DNA of 39,885 nucleotides from Phellopilus nigrolimitatus (lineage: Eukaryota; Basidiomycota; Agaricomycetes; Hymenochaetales; Hymenochaetaceae). Below are positions 1 to 9,463 of the stretch, piece by piece. Positions within the stretch are counted from its first letter, which is position 1; each line of letters starts with the position of its first letter. The translations under genes and the position numbers were made by a program. The notes under the pieces were generated by a model. The model did not search any database and was not told where the DNA came from. It saw nothing but the letters and a program-made list of their open reading frames with translations. The DNA is taken from contig JAJOHG010000238.1 in NCBI GenBank assembly GCA_021029095.1, positions 1-39,885 of the forward strand. Reading direction: 5' to 3'.

Positions 1-120
1 ATCGTACGTTTTTGCCAATAACGTCCAGTGGAAGAGCCCTGTGTTCTGTAGATTTGAAGGGCGGTAAAAAAGGCCTATGTAAAGCGCGTTGCCGTCGAGA
101 ATACGATTGGTAGAGGACAT
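1..120 (-). CDS. Small cassette protein, copy A (5' end only, runs off the left edge)
   Basis: The reverse strand reads an open frame from an ATG at 120-118 to the window edge, 40 codons. It starts MSSTNRILDGNALYIGLFYR and continues to a GLFHWTLLAKT segment. This is nearly the same as the first exons of the copies starting at 6817 and 9463, so it is a third member of the same family, with the rest lying outside the window. I do not recognise the family and assign no function. Its head-to-head partner is the kinase gene at 1447. Confidence that it is the same gene is high; whether the missing part is intact cannot be seen. Confidence 0.75.
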   Translation of the reverse strand, partial: MSSTNRILDGNALYIGLFYRPSNLQNTGLFHWTLLAKTYD

Positions 121-190
121 TCTTTTGATAGGATATCTGAGAAAATCGTCGACTGGAGAGATCTGTTGAAACTTCAATGTCCCAAAGGTT

Positions 191-197
191 CTTTATA
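191..197 (-). promoter_or_regulatory. TATA box of small gene copy A
   Basis: TATAAAG on the reverse strand, 71 bp upstream of the ATG at 120. The same element sits 73 and 75 bp upstream of copies B and C inside otherwise diverged flanks, which supports function. Confidence 0.6.
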
Positions 198-1362
198 CTC
201 CCAAGAGACTCGGTCTTGCGGTGTTGTCATGTTTTATGCCAATACATGCTTGAGAAACAAGGCATTTTCTGAAATATATGTCCTTGCCTAAAGAGAAACA
301 ACAGCTTTCCTGAATTGCTCGTTCTGCGACACTAGGATCCCCTATCACAGAAGTCGAGTGCTTCAGGATGAAGCAAGCGCCGGCCGCGTAGCTTTATTCT
401 CATTACATTCTCCTGTAGACCAGAATTGAGTTCTGTATGAATCGTCCGATCAAGGAAAATATTTGACTCACTTCCTACTACGAGTCTCGTCCTCTGTAAG
501 AGCCATCAGGATAACCCCATTGCAACAGAGACAAATACTTAAAAGAGGATAAGAGAGGTAAATAAAAGTCAAGAGTGCTGAAGACCGTTGTTGTGTTTCG
601 TGCTAACCGAGCGGGCGGGGTGGGGGAAGTGTGATTAAGTCGTGATTTAAGAGGCATACTATTATGCCCTGCAGGAGCGAGCCTCGCTGCCAGCTGAGTA
701 TTGGCGCCAGCGAGTCACTGGTACATCTCTCTACATGGGCAATGGCCGAATCTCGCAGCAAGTGCGCAGGATCGGGCGACGGAGCAGTAATTAGAAATTC
801 TCAACTTAGTCACGAGTCCTTCAGTACTGTCCTAGAGCCCGACCAAACCGAGCTCAGCATCTGCACGAGATAAGTATCATTGATATTTGGCGTGTTGACA
901 AATGGCAGATGAACTGGACGGTCCCATATTTGTAAGTATGTTGTCGAATCTAGAAAAGAAAAAAGGGCGCACTTAGTTTGTGTAGTCCTTGAACCATTGC
1001 AGCGATGCGCAGGCGATGGAAGGGAGCAAGTATTAGGATTCTGAGCTCAGTTGATTACTGTAATTTAGCAGGTGCAGATAAGGAAGCTGTAGAGTTGGGA
1101 CTTCTTCGTGTTTGGTTCAATCCATATGCCTCTCGATACGGCTATTTTGGTTTCACCAAGACGCGTGCTTGTTTTTGAAGCGGCCTAGGACGTGTTTGAG
1201 TCACTGATCATGATTTGTATGAGTCTACGAGCATCCTCGTGTTTGTTATTTACGGTTATGTGGCTCATACAAACCCGCATCAGGACAATCGGTAAGTCGC
1301 GGAGCACGGGCTGTTCGGACTACTGTACTTCTCATGACCCAGCCACGTCACGTTGATTTTGT

Positions 1363-1369
1363 TATAAAA
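1363..1369 (+). promoter_or_regulatory. TATA box of kinase gene 1
   Basis: TATAAAA lies 84 bp before the ATG at 1447, inside a block (CACGTTGATTTTGTTATAAA) conserved upstream of the other kinase copies. It is followed by a C/T-rich leader typical of fungal transcription starts. Confidence 0.6.
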
Positions 1370-1446
1370 CGCGCTAGCACAACTGCCTCGTCTTGTTTTT
1401 CGACCCGCGCGCTCTCCTTCAGATTTGACTACTCTTAACAAATGCG

Positions 1447-2280
1447 ATGTTGTCAACATTTTTCAGAAATGCATTTCATAGAATCTGGCTCCTCTTACCA
1501 TCTAAGCTGCGCCTTTTTGCTTACCATCGCTTGATCGCCATTGGCCTCCGTCTTTACGGGAGAACAACCTCCACACGCACTTTTCGACTTCCATTTAACC
1601 TTTACGCGAAATTCGGCAAAAACATTAGGAAATCCGAAGCCGAGGTCATGCATTTCGTTGCCCAAAATACGACTGTCCCTGTTCCTAGCGTCGTTGACTG
1701 CATTGAAGTGCGCACGGGTGCATTCATTGTAATGACAGGACTGCCGGGGAAACAGATACGGGGTGAACTTCGATTCATGGCTCCCGATGAAAAGGCCCTG
1801 TTCACGCGAGACTTGGGGAAGTGCTTACAGCAGCTACACGCCATCACAGCGCCAGACTCTCGCGTTTCGGATTTCGGCGGCGGGCCCTTCCAGGATTACA
1901 GAATCGACCACGACGGCAAGATAGGACCTTTTGCCACAGAGGACGAATTTCATGAAAACCTCTATGAATATATGCTCCCGGAGGAGTGTCCACGTCTGAA
2001 AGAACTCGCCCGTGACGTGCACGGTACCCCACATCGGTTATGCCTGACGCACAACGACCTCTCCCCAACCAATATACTTATCGAGAACAACCGCCTGTCT
2101 GGGCTGGTTGACTGGGAGTGCGCTGCGTGGCTCCCGGAATACTGGGAATATTCGAAATCTATGTACTGTCGGGCGGAAGCCAAAGAGTGGATCGAGGTCA
2201 TGAAGATGGCGCATCCGCAGAATTATCAGGGGGAGTATGAGGTGGAATATGAGTTTTGGTGTGTTTCCTATCCCTGGTGA
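1447..2280 (+). CDS. APH-like kinase, paralogue 1
   Basis: A single-exon gene of 277 aa with the aminoglycoside phosphotransferase/choline kinase-like fold. The catalytic loop is THNDLSPTNIL at residues 201-211 (H202, D204, N209). The metal-binding motif is GLVDWE at 219-224 (D222). The N-lobe has LYAKFG at 52-57, with K55 as the likely ATP-contacting lysine, followed by SEAEVM, a likely helix-C glutamate region. Members of this family phosphorylate small molecules or proteins; the substrate is unknown, and resistance to a drug should not be assumed. I chose the ATG at 1447 because all four paralogues align from it and have the same length. It is head-to-head with small gene A. Paralogue 2 is about 90% identical by eye. 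Confidence 0.85.
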   Translation: MLSTFFRNAFHRIWLLLPSKLRLFAYHRLIAIGLRLYGRTTSTRTFRLPFNLYAKFGKNIRKSEAEVMHFVAQNTTVPVPSVVDCIEVRTGAFIVMTGLPGKQIRGELRFMAPDEKALFTRDLGKCLQQLHAITAPDSRVSDFGGGPFQDYRIDHDGKIGPFATEDEFHENLYEYMLPEECPRLKELARDVHGTPHRLCLTHNDLSPTNILIENNRLSGLVDWECAAWLPEYWEYSKSMYCRAEAKEWIEVMKMAHPQNYQGEYEVEYEFWCVSYPW

Positions 2281-2420
2281 TAGTGTGTGAGTCCTAGTTC
2301 AAAACTTCCATTGGCTTGCTGTTTTAATACTCATGATCTTTACAAGGAAGCGAACGTTCGGGATTTAAACGCATGTTACGACATGCGCGCTTTTGTCGTA
2401 GTATTTCAAAAAATGTGAAT
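2281..2420. repeat. 3' flank repeat of kinase 1
   Basis: About 130 bp after the stop is repeated after kinase 2 (3992-4130), partly after kinase 3 (5585-5665) and after kinase 4 (11565-11700). All contain an AATACTCAT motif followed by a CAAGGAAGCG or similar motif. This probably includes the 3' UTR, carried along in the duplications. From 2421 to about 2734 I see nothing beyond a 13-bp direct repeat (GGTGTCTAAAGGA at 2666 and 2684). Confidence 0.65.
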
Positions 2421-2734
2421 AAAGCATACATTGTACTACATGAATCATATAGGTAAATCAGTAATAGGAGGTTCCAAAAAATTAAGGACTACAGATGTCG
2501 ATTGCATCATTCCTGCTAAATGCAGATTTTGAGACATTTTGGACTCTCGAGGATAAGCAAATGCATTTCTTTTGCTCAGAGTCTATGTGCAATTAGAACA
2601 GACCTACTGCAATGCATATGTAAAATTTCAGGCCGAAATACAAAGAAACGAAGGAGAAAATGTGGGGTGTCTAAAGGACCACCGGTGTCTAAAGGAGGTG
2701 TAGTATACTGTATAAATCGGCAGCTAAAGGCAAA

Positions 2735-3157
2735 TCTTTTGTGTTGATATCAGTAGGATCTTACACTTCTGTTTTCCTGCAAATTGTTCTGTGATTTCTT
2801 CATAACGTACGCAAGATTGACACGTGCTTGGTGCTCACTGCGGCGAGTCAAGGCAAAAGTGATTAAGCCGTGGTTTAGATGGGATGTGTCTGAGTCACTG
2901 ATCATGATCTATATGAGTCTGCAAGCATCCTCGTGTTGTCATTTACAGTGTACAGTTGTGTGGCTTTTACAAGCCCACGTTAAGACAATCTTAAGTCGCG
3001 GAGCATAGCGGCATGTTCGGACTACTTTTCGTGACCCCATCTCCCTGCCAACACACACTGATTTTGTTATAAATTCGCTCTAATAACAGCTATCCTCATC
3101 TTGTTCTTCGGCCCATACAGCACTCTCCCTCAGTTTTGGCTGCTCTTGACAGACGCG
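2735..3157. repeat. Upstream module of kinase 2
   Basis: This non-coding segment is homologous to other kinase upstream regions. 2735-2850 matches 7305-7450 (shared ATTGACACGTGCTTGGTGCT), and 2880-2945 matches 1190-1250, 4540-4590 and 10480-10540 (shared ACTGATCATGAT and CAAGCATCC motifs). It carries the kinase 2 promoter. Confidence 0.6.
3068..3074 (+). promoter_or_regulatory. TATA box of kinase gene 2
   Basis: TATAAAT, 90 bp before the ATG at 3158, in the same conserved context as the box of kinase 1. Confidence 0.55.
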
Positions 3158-3991
3158 ATGTTATTAACACTTCTCAGGAATATATTTCGTAGAATCTGGC
3201 TCCTCTTACCATCTAAGCTGCGCCTTTTTGCTTACCATCGCTTGATCGCCATTGGCCTCCGTCTTTACGGGAGAACAACCTCCACACGCACTTTCCGACT
3301 TCCATTCAACCTTTACGCGAAATTCGGCAAAAATATCAGGAAATCCGAAGCCGAGGTCATGCATTTCGTTGCCCAAAATACGACTGTCCCTGTTCCTAGC
3401 GTCGTTGACTGCATTGAAGTGCGCACGGGTGCATTCATTGTTATGACAGGACTGCCGGGAAAACAGATACGGGGTGAACTTCGATTCATGACTCCCGATG
3501 AAAAGGCCCTGTTCACGCGAGACTTGGGAAAGTGCTTACAGCAGCTACACGCCATCACAGCGCCAGACTCTCGCGTTTCGGCTTTCGGCGGCGGGCCCTT
3601 CCAGGATTTCAGGATCGACCACGAGGGCAACCTAGGACCTTTTGCCACAGAGGAGGCATTTCATAAAAGCCTGTATAGAAACATGCTCCCGGAGGAGTGG
3701 CCACGTATAAAAGAACTCGCCCGTGACGTGCACGGTACCTCCCATCGATTATGTTTGACGCACAACGACCTCTCCCCAACCAATATACTTATCGAGAACA
3801 ACCGCCTGTCTGGGCTGGTTGACTGGGAGTGCGCTGCGTGGCTCCCGGAGTATTGGGAATATTCGAAGTCCATGTACTGTCGAACGGAAGCCAAAGAGTG
3901 GATCGAGGCCATGAAGATGGCGCATCCGCAGAATTATCAGCGGGAGTATGAGGTGGAGTATGAGTTTTGGTGTGTTTCCTGTCCCTGGTGA
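3158..3991 (+). CDS. APH-like kinase, paralogue 2
   Basis: An intronless gene of 277 aa, collinear with paralogue 1. It keeps the same catalytic THNDLSPTNIL and GLVDWE motifs. An in-frame ATG at 3101 would add 19 residues, but the start at 3158 matches the other three paralogues and leaves a normal distance to the TATA box. The first 100 residues are almost identical to paralogue 1. Differences concentrate in residues 140-185 (for example FQDFRIDHEGN in place of FQDYRIDHDGK). No small gene lies next to it, so it looks like a tandem duplicate of a kinase alone. It is open from end to end, which argues against a pseudogene. Confidence 0.85.
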   Translation: MLLTLLRNIFRRIWLLLPSKLRLFAYHRLIAIGLRLYGRTTSTRTFRLPFNLYAKFGKNIRKSEAEVMHFVAQNTTVPVPSVVDCIEVRTGAFIVMTGLPGKQIRGELRFMTPDEKALFTRDLGKCLQQLHAITAPDSRVSAFGGGPFQDFRIDHEGNLGPFATEEAFHKSLYRNMLPEEWPRIKELARDVHGTSHRLCLTHNDLSPTNILIENNRLSGLVDWECAAWLPEYWEYSKSMYCRTEAKEWIEAMKMAHPQNYQREYEVEYEFWCVSCPW

Positions 3992-4475
3992 TAATGTGTG
4001 AGTCCTAGTTCAAAACTTCCGTTGACTTGCTGTTTCAATACTCATGGTTTTTACAAGGAAGCGGATGTTTGGGATTTGGCGGCATGCTACGACCTGCGTG
4101 CTTTTGTTGTAGTATTTCACTCATTTTTCTCTACTCATAGGATGTTGTTTGTCAGGCTCACAGAACGTTCACATTCAATCGCTTCGTTAAAGAGACTCCC
4201 GGGTGTCCTAGAATAAGGTCTCATGGTAAGAATTGTCGAACGGTACCTGAGATTTCCAAGTGATTTTATGCGTAAACAATAAGCAGAGTATTAAGTCAGT
4301 AGACAGAGAACGAGAAAGCATCATGTTCGAGTCAGGAAGAAATTGTCGACTCAAAATTCCTAATACAACTAGGTGGAGAACCATCGAACTGCGCCTATGA
4401 TTCAAAGTCCAATCCAAGCCTCGGATGCTAACACTCATTTGCCCCCTTCCATTAATTTGCATGCCCAGGGTGTGC
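3992..4475. repeat. 3' flank repeat of kinase 2
   Basis: Homologous over about 480 bp to the 3' flank of kinase 4 (11565-12050). Matching features include the tail with GTCCTAG or GTCCTCA after the stop, a TTTTCTCTACTC/TTTTCTCGACTC motif and a final CCCCCTTCCATTA/CCCCTTCCATTA motif. There is no convincing gene inside it. Confidence 0.6.
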
Positions 4476-4657
4476 AGTCCCGTATGAAGCTGAGACGGTT
4501 AATTTGGTTCATCAAGACGCGTGCTTGTCAGGGAAGCGGCCTGGGACCACTGATCATGATTCATATGAGTCTACAAGCATCCAGGCCCACAGTCAAGAGC
4601 ATCGCACCTGTTCGGACTACTTTCTCCTGACCAGTCACGCCACGTTGATTTTATTAT

Positions 4658-4664
4658 TATAAAA
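4658..4664 (+). promoter_or_regulatory. TATA box of kinase gene 3
   Basis: TATAAAA, 93 bp before the ATG at 4751, preceded by CACGTTGATT as in the other copies and followed by the ACGCGCTAGCACA motif shared with kinase 1. Confidence 0.55.
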
Positions 4665-4750
4665 ACGCGCTAGCACAGCTGTCTTTGCCTTGTTCTCCGA
4701 CACCCGCCGCTCTTTCCCTTCCTGAGATTTGGCTGCTCTTGACAGAAGCG

Positions 4751-5584
4751 ATGTTATCAACACTTCTCAGGAATATACTCCATAGGATCTGGCTCCTCTT
4801 CCCGTCTAAGCTCCGTCTTTTCGTCTACCATCGCTTGATCGCTATCGGCCTCCGTCTTTACGGGAGAACAACTTCCACACGCACTTTTCGACTTCCGCTC
4901 AACCTTTACGCGAAATTTGGTAAAAACATTAGGATGTCTGAAGCCGAGGTCATGCGCTTTATTTCTAAAAACACGACTATCCCTGTTCCTAGCGTCATCG
5001 ACAGCATTGAAGTGCCCACAGGCGCCTTCATTGTCATGTCAGGACTCCCGGGTAGAACAATTAGGGACGAACTTCGATTCATGACTTCCGATGAAAAGGC
5101 CCTGTTCACGCGAGACTTGGGAAAGTGCTTACAGCAGCTACACGCCATCACAGCGCCAGACTCTCGCGTTTCGGATTTCGGCGGCGGGCCCTTCCAGGAT
5201 TACAGAATCGACCACGACGGCAAGATAGGACCTTTTGCCACAGAGGACGAATTTCATAAAGGCCTCTATGGATATATGCTCCCGGAGGAGTGGCCACGTC
5301 TGAGAGAACTTGCCCGTGACGTGCACGGCACGCCCCATCGGTTATGTTTGACGCACAACGACCTCTCCCCGACCAATATACTCATCGAGAACAACCGCCT
5401 GTCTGGGCTGGTTGACTGGGAGTGCGCTGCGTGGCTCCCGGAGTATTGGGAATATTCGAAGTCCATGTACTGTCGGACGGAATACAAGGAATGGATCGAG
5501 GTCATGAAGTTGGCGCATCCGCAAAATTATCAGCGGGAGTATGAGGTGGAATATAAATTTTGGTGTGTTTCCTGTCCCTGGTGA
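4751..5584 (+). CDS. APH-like kinase, paralogue 3
   Basis: An intronless gene of 277 aa with intact THNDLSPTNIL and GLVDWE motifs. It is a mosaic. Residues about 60-105 (MSEAEVMRFIS, PSVIDSIEVPTG, FIVMS) follow paralogue 4. Residues about 138-170 (SDFGGGPFQDYRIDHDGKIG) are identical to paralogue 1. RTEYKEW near residue 242 again follows paralogue 4. This patchwork suggests gene conversion. An upstream in-frame ATG at 4685 exists but does not align with the family. The substrate is unknown. Confidence 0.85.
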   Translation: MLSTLLRNILHRIWLLFPSKLRLFVYHRLIAIGLRLYGRTTSTRTFRLPLNLYAKFGKNIRMSEAEVMRFISKNTTIPVPSVIDSIEVPTGAFIVMSGLPGRTIRDELRFMTSDEKALFTRDLGKCLQQLHAITAPDSRVSDFGGGPFQDYRIDHDGKIGPFATEDEFHKGLYGYMLPEEWPRLRELARDVHGTPHRLCLTHNDLSPTNILIENNRLSGLVDWECAAWLPEYWEYSKSMYCRTEYKEWIEVMKLAHPQNYQREYEVEYKFWCVSCPW

Positions 5585-6249
5585 CACTGTGTGAGTACTA
5601 TCATAAGGCTACCTTTGGTGTACCGTTTCAATGCTCATGACCTTTTCAAAGGAAGCGAATGTGGAGCTGGCTCATTTCTTCTCGGCTCTTAGGAGTAATA
5701 GTTCGTTTGTCAGGCACGTCGAAACATCGGCATTCCACTGCCCTAGTCGAGAGAGGCTTCGGTTTCTCTTGAAGCAATGTATGGGGAGGAATGTATGGGA
5801 AAGTTGTCTAACGGCACCTCGTAATCGCGGAAATGAAAGGCAACGTATTGTACCAAACGGGGAACTTCGCCGTGCTGCTCCTCAAAAATGTACAACACGC
5901 GAAATAAATGTTTCTGTGTAAGACTTCAAGGCTTAGTGCTACGCTCAAGTCACGCGTGTCCGATTCATCCCTTCAGTTGGGGCATTTTCGTCTTTCTTCC
6001 ACTCCAGAAACATCGTTACGTAAAATTTATAGAAATACAATGTAGGAAATGATTGCGGGGTTGCGCACATCCTGAGAGCTCTTTAATGAGATGATATTGT
6101 AACGTTAATTCGATATATTGGCTCGCATTTCAACAACCCGTCCCTCTCATGAGCTACGCATGGTGAACTCCGAGTCCCGGAATTCTATGTATTCAAATAA
6201 AATATTATCTTATGTGGGGAGCTGGTCCATACAGATGCGGCCTCTTACC
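5585..6249. repeat. Convergent 3' flanks of kinase 3 and small gene B
   Basis: The left part (5585-5665) matches the 3' flanks of the other kinases. The right part (about 5835-6249) matches 8487-8901, the 3' flank of small gene C (shared AACTTCGCCGTGCTGCTCC and CAACAACCCGTCCCTCTCAT). An open frame at 5631-5921 is made of these repeats and is not conserved at 8487. I see no gene here. Confidence 0.6.
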
Positions 6250-6817
6250 TCATCTTGACCTGGATGAAACCACGGATCCCCATGAACCACGTCCGGATGC
6301 GATGCCATCGCGATATACTGCGCCGGCCTGGAAAGCCTCTGCTTCAAGAGCATCAACATCTGGACAATCGATGATCCTGGATTGATGCAAGAATCGGACA
6401 GCATCCCTGACCCAGATCCTACACGTCCACACTGGAGGTGTCTCATACATTGAATGGCCGATAGGAATTTGCTCAAGGGTTTCGGCCTGTGTAGAAAGTG
6501 GACTCATAAGTTTCGTCACATTATAGTTGAGAGTTGGAAGATATGCTCACCAGAGACCGTGCACTAATGCTCGGATGCAAAGTACCAATCTTGAGGGCTA
6601 CAACAGCAATTTTTGATTCCTCGAATTGGTATGGCTCCTTAACCTCGTATTCCCAACCCGCTTTCGAGGTGGCATGCATCATAATTCCTACTGGTTGATC
6701 TGAGGTTTTTGCCACTAATTTCCAGTGGAAGAGCCCCGGGTTTTGTGCGTTTGAAGTGCGGTAAAAAAGGCCTATGTAAAGTGCGTTGCCGTCGAGAATA
6801 CGATTGGTGGAAGACAT
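6250..6817 (-). CDS. Small cassette protein, copy B
   Basis: Two exons, 6551-6817 and 6250-6486, joined in phase 0 across a 64-bp GT-AG intron, give 167 aa. The protein begins MSSTNRILDG, then IGLFYR, GLFHWKLVAK, a HATSKAGWEYEV segment and ALKIGTL. Exon 2 gives PIGHSMYETP, VWTCRIWVRDAVRFLHQ and IIDCPDVDALEAEAF. It has no signal peptide or membrane segment, is rich in aromatic residues, and ends in a polar GRGSWGSVVSSRSR tail. Copy C shares the exon structure and an exon 2 of exactly the same length, so the model is well supported. I do not recognise the family. Its expected kinase partner is missing from the DNA upstream. Confidence 0.75.
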
Positions 6818-7790
6818 TCTTTCGATAGGCTGTCTGAGGAAGTTGACTGGAGAAATCTGTTGGAACTCCAATGTCCTAGAGGTTTCGTTCTTTATACTCC
6901 CAAGAGATCCAATCTTGCAGTGTTGTTATGTTTACACGAGTATACGTTTAAGTGACAACCGTCTTCAGAGGGATGTGTCTAGCCTAGGGAGGTACAATAG
7001 CTTTTGCGATTGCTCGCCCTTACTGCGCTCTTAATAGTCCGATCAAGAGAAGAAAAGCACTTGACTCAAGTCGCGCATCGATAAGAGCTAACAAAGATAA
7101 CCCTATTAGCGACAGAGACAATTCCTTGAAAGAGGATAAAGTAAGAGTCAAGACGGACGACGGATCAAGGATGACTGGGACGCAGAGAGCGAAAAAGAAG
7201 ACGAGAAGCGGGTTTCGCCGATGGTGTAAACAGCGATCGAGATGTGAGCAGTTCGGATGAGGAGAACAATTGCGAGCCTATAAATCCGCGGAGAAGCCAG
7301 CAGCGAAAAGCGTATCTTTTGTGTTGATATCAGTAGGATCTTTTCAATTACACTTTTTTTCCCCCAGCAGATGGTTCTGCGATTCTTCCGAAGAAAGCAG
7401 AACGTACGCAATATTGACACGTGCTTGGTGCTCACTGCGGCGAGTCAAAATAAAAGGAGGAAGCATGATTGAGTTGTGGTTCAGGAGGTCTCCCCACCGG
7501 GTAATTGATAGCGCTAGAGTTCACTCAAGCATCTCTCATGCCATGGATCTCGGCTGAAGTTCGCAACAAGCGAACAAAATCGAATGGGAAGAGGACAACG
7601 CGGCGCGTAGTAGATAGTAAATGAGGATCTCTTGAGTTAAATATAAGTTTTTCAAGTCTGACTGTATTGGGATCAGCATCTGCATGAAAACAAACATCGT
7701 AGATATCTTTTGACAGATAGCAGACGAACTGGATGGTCTCAATTTTGTCGAATCTAGAAGAGAAACAGGAGGAAGCACCTGGTTTCTCGA
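6818..7790. repeat. Cassette intergenic module B, kinase lost
   Basis: Pieces align in order with the other modules. 7305-7450 matches 2735-2850, 7460-7495 matches about 632-660, and 7540-7780 matches 730-960 and 10060-10260 (shared GTCGAATCTAGAA). Homology then stops near 7790 and no kinase reading frame follows. Small open frames on both strands here are not conserved in the other modules. Confidence 0.55.
6890..6896 (-). promoter_or_regulatory. TATA box of small gene copy B
   Basis: TATAAAG on the reverse strand, 73 bp before the ATG at 6817; same spacing and flanks as copies A and C. Confidence 0.6.
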
Positions 7791-7831
7791 GAAACGCTGA
7801 GTAAGCGCCCCCGCCACGGTGGCGTTTCTCG
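7782..7831. repeat. Nested palindromes at the end of module B
   Basis: A 14-bp perfect palindrome (GTTTCTCGAGAAAC, 7782-7795) is followed by a 10-bp inverted repeat (CGAGAAACGC 7788-7797 with GCGTTTCTCG 7822-7831). The loop holds a further inverted repeat (CGCCAC 7812-7817 with GTGGCG 7819-7824). It sits where homology to the other cassettes ends, so it may mark a rearrangement junction. Confidence 0.6.
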
Positions 7832-8486
7832 TGAAATTGGGATCAAGCTTTTAAGCCCGAAATACTTTCACGCTATTATTGGTCTCGTAGCCGGAGAATA
7901 GACAATATAAGGGGCGCTCTTCGATGACAGTGTTCAAAAGCGAGTAGAATACCTCAGTGATTATAGGAGGAAGAGCCATTCCCAAATACCGCAGGGAAAA
8001 GGCTTAGTCGTGTTGATACAAAAGTCTTGACAAACAGAAAAGCCCTTGGTGATGATATTTTCACTCAACGGGCTTTCTTAAGCAGAATCATTCTCCGGGA
8101 GTTCCTATTAAGGTACGTATGGTTTACAAAGATTTCTCTTCATGCAACGCCTTAGACACACGTGAGTTTTCGGCGACGCGGTCACTATGTGGTTCAAACC
8201 CCTAATTAGCCCTTCGAAGAACGCCTAAGGAAGTGTAAGGACAAGTATTGAATGCAGTCCCAGAAAGCCTTTCCACTCTTTCAAAAGAAAAAATCAGCCA
8301 TCCAAATCATAAACTGTTTTTCTTACGTATGCCTCGTTAGCAGCTAGCCGCATAAATATAGGTCTGGTCGCAAGGCGGATCACAGTTATCGTGTCGATTA
8401 TCCTCCCTATCCATTTCTTGAAGGCCACCCTCGCCTGCAACTTATCTCGGGTCCTTCGCGCCCATGCGCGTGATCTAGTCGCGTAA
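7832..8486. other. Unique spacer without recognisable gene
   Basis: About 650 bp with no match to the surrounding repeats and no convincing reading frame. A frame of 84 codons on the reverse strand (8294-8548) runs into the repeat at its 5' end and resembles nothing I know. Confidence 0.4.
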
Positions 8487-8901
8487 ATAAAAGGCAACAG
8501 TTGTACCAAACAGGAAACTTCGCCGTGCTGCTCCCCAAAAATCCACATGTAAAATGAATATTTCTGTGTAAAATTTCAGGGCTTAGTGTTGCGCTCTAGT
8601 CTAGTCACGCGTATCGGGTTTGTTCCTTCAGTTTGTCCTTTTTCGTCTTTCCTTCAATGCTTCAAAAACCATAAACTCGATAGAAATACAATGTAAGAAG
8701 TGAATGCAGAATTGTGTACATCCTGAGAGCTATTCGACGAGATGATACCGTGGTGTTAATTACTGTATTGACTCGTATTTCAACAACCCGTCCCTCTCAT
8801 TAGCCATGCAGGATGAGCTTCGAGCCCCAGAACTCTATGTATTCAAATGGAGGATATTATCTTTAGTAGGGAGTTGGTCGATACAAATATGGCTTCTTAC
8901 C
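8487..8901. repeat. 3' flank repeat of small gene C
   Basis: Homologous to 5835-6249 downstream of small gene B, with the same order of motifs (AACTTCGCCGTGCTGCTCC, a GGCTTAGTG motif, then CAACAACCCGTCCCTCTCAT). Probably the 3' UTR and flank copied with the gene. Confidence 0.6.
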
Positions 8902-9463
8902 TCAACTTGACTTGGACGAAACTGCGGATCCCCATGAACCACGTCCGGGTGTGAAGCCATCGCGATACACTGCGCCGACTTGGGAGACCTCTGCTTCAAG
9001 AGCGTCAACATCTGGACAGTTGATGATCTTAGATTGATGCAAGACTCGGACAGCGTCCCTGATCCAAATCCTGCAGTTCCAGACTCGAGGCACCTCATAC
9101 ATCGAACGGCCGATGGGGACCTGCCTAAGGATTTGGGTCTGTGTAGAAAGTGGATTCGTAAGTTTTGTTACATACGCAAGAAACGAGGAAGGCACTCACC
9201 AAATATTCTGAACTGATGGTCGAGCCCAGACTACCAATTTTGACCGCTACAACAGAAGTATTGGACGCTTCGAACTTGTAATCTTTGACCTCGAATGCCC
9301 AACCCACTGGTGAGGCAGCGTGAATCAGAATTCCCGTGGGTTTATCGTGAGTCTTTGCCAATAACGTCCAGTGGAACAGCTCTGGGTTCAGCGCAGATGC
9401 TTCGCGGAAAAAAAGGCCTATGTAAAGCGCGTTGCCGCCGAGAGTACGATTGGTGGAAGACAT
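8902..9463 (-). CDS. Small cassette protein, copy C
   Basis: Two exons, 9200-9463 and 8902-9138, joined in phase 0 across a 61-bp intron, give 166 aa. It starts MSSTNRTLGGNALYIGLFFR, and exon 2 begins TQILRQVPIGRSMYEVP, then RVWNCRIWIRDAVRVL and IINCPDVDALEAEV. It is diverged from copy B by many substitutions, but length, splice phase and the aromatic core (LFHW, GWAFEV, NCRIW) are kept. That pattern suggests selection on the protein. It is head-to-head with kinase 4 across 1267 bp, the same layout as copy A and kinase 1. Function unknown. Confidence 0.75.

Larger units (their letters stand above)
121..1446. repeat. Intergenic module of cassette 1 (between small gene A and kinase 1)
   Basis: This stretch holds no convincing gene. 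It is homologous to 9464-10730 and, over its left part, to 6818-7790. Shared landmarks include the G-rich motif near 607-630 (GAGCGGGCGGGGTGGGGGAA, also near 9941), the GTCGAATCTAGAA motif near 940 (also near 7747) and the GAGTCACTGATCATGAT motif near 1199 (also near 2891 and 10492). It must hold the promoters of both divergent genes. Confidence 0.7.

Noticed and set aside
664..873. 69-codon frame in cassette intergenic DNA
   Set aside because: The homologous region near 9993-10170 does not preserve it.
5631..5921. 96-codon open frame on the + strand
   Set aside because: It lies in repeated 3' flanks and is not kept open in the homologous copy near 8487.
7148..7557. Open frames of 95 codons on both strands in module B
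   Set aside because: Not conserved in the homologous stretch at 2735-2850; composition like intergenic DNA.
8180..8215. Second B-box-like motif (GGTTCAAACCCC)
   Set aside because: Flanking bases do not pair as a T-arm and no acceptor stem is found.
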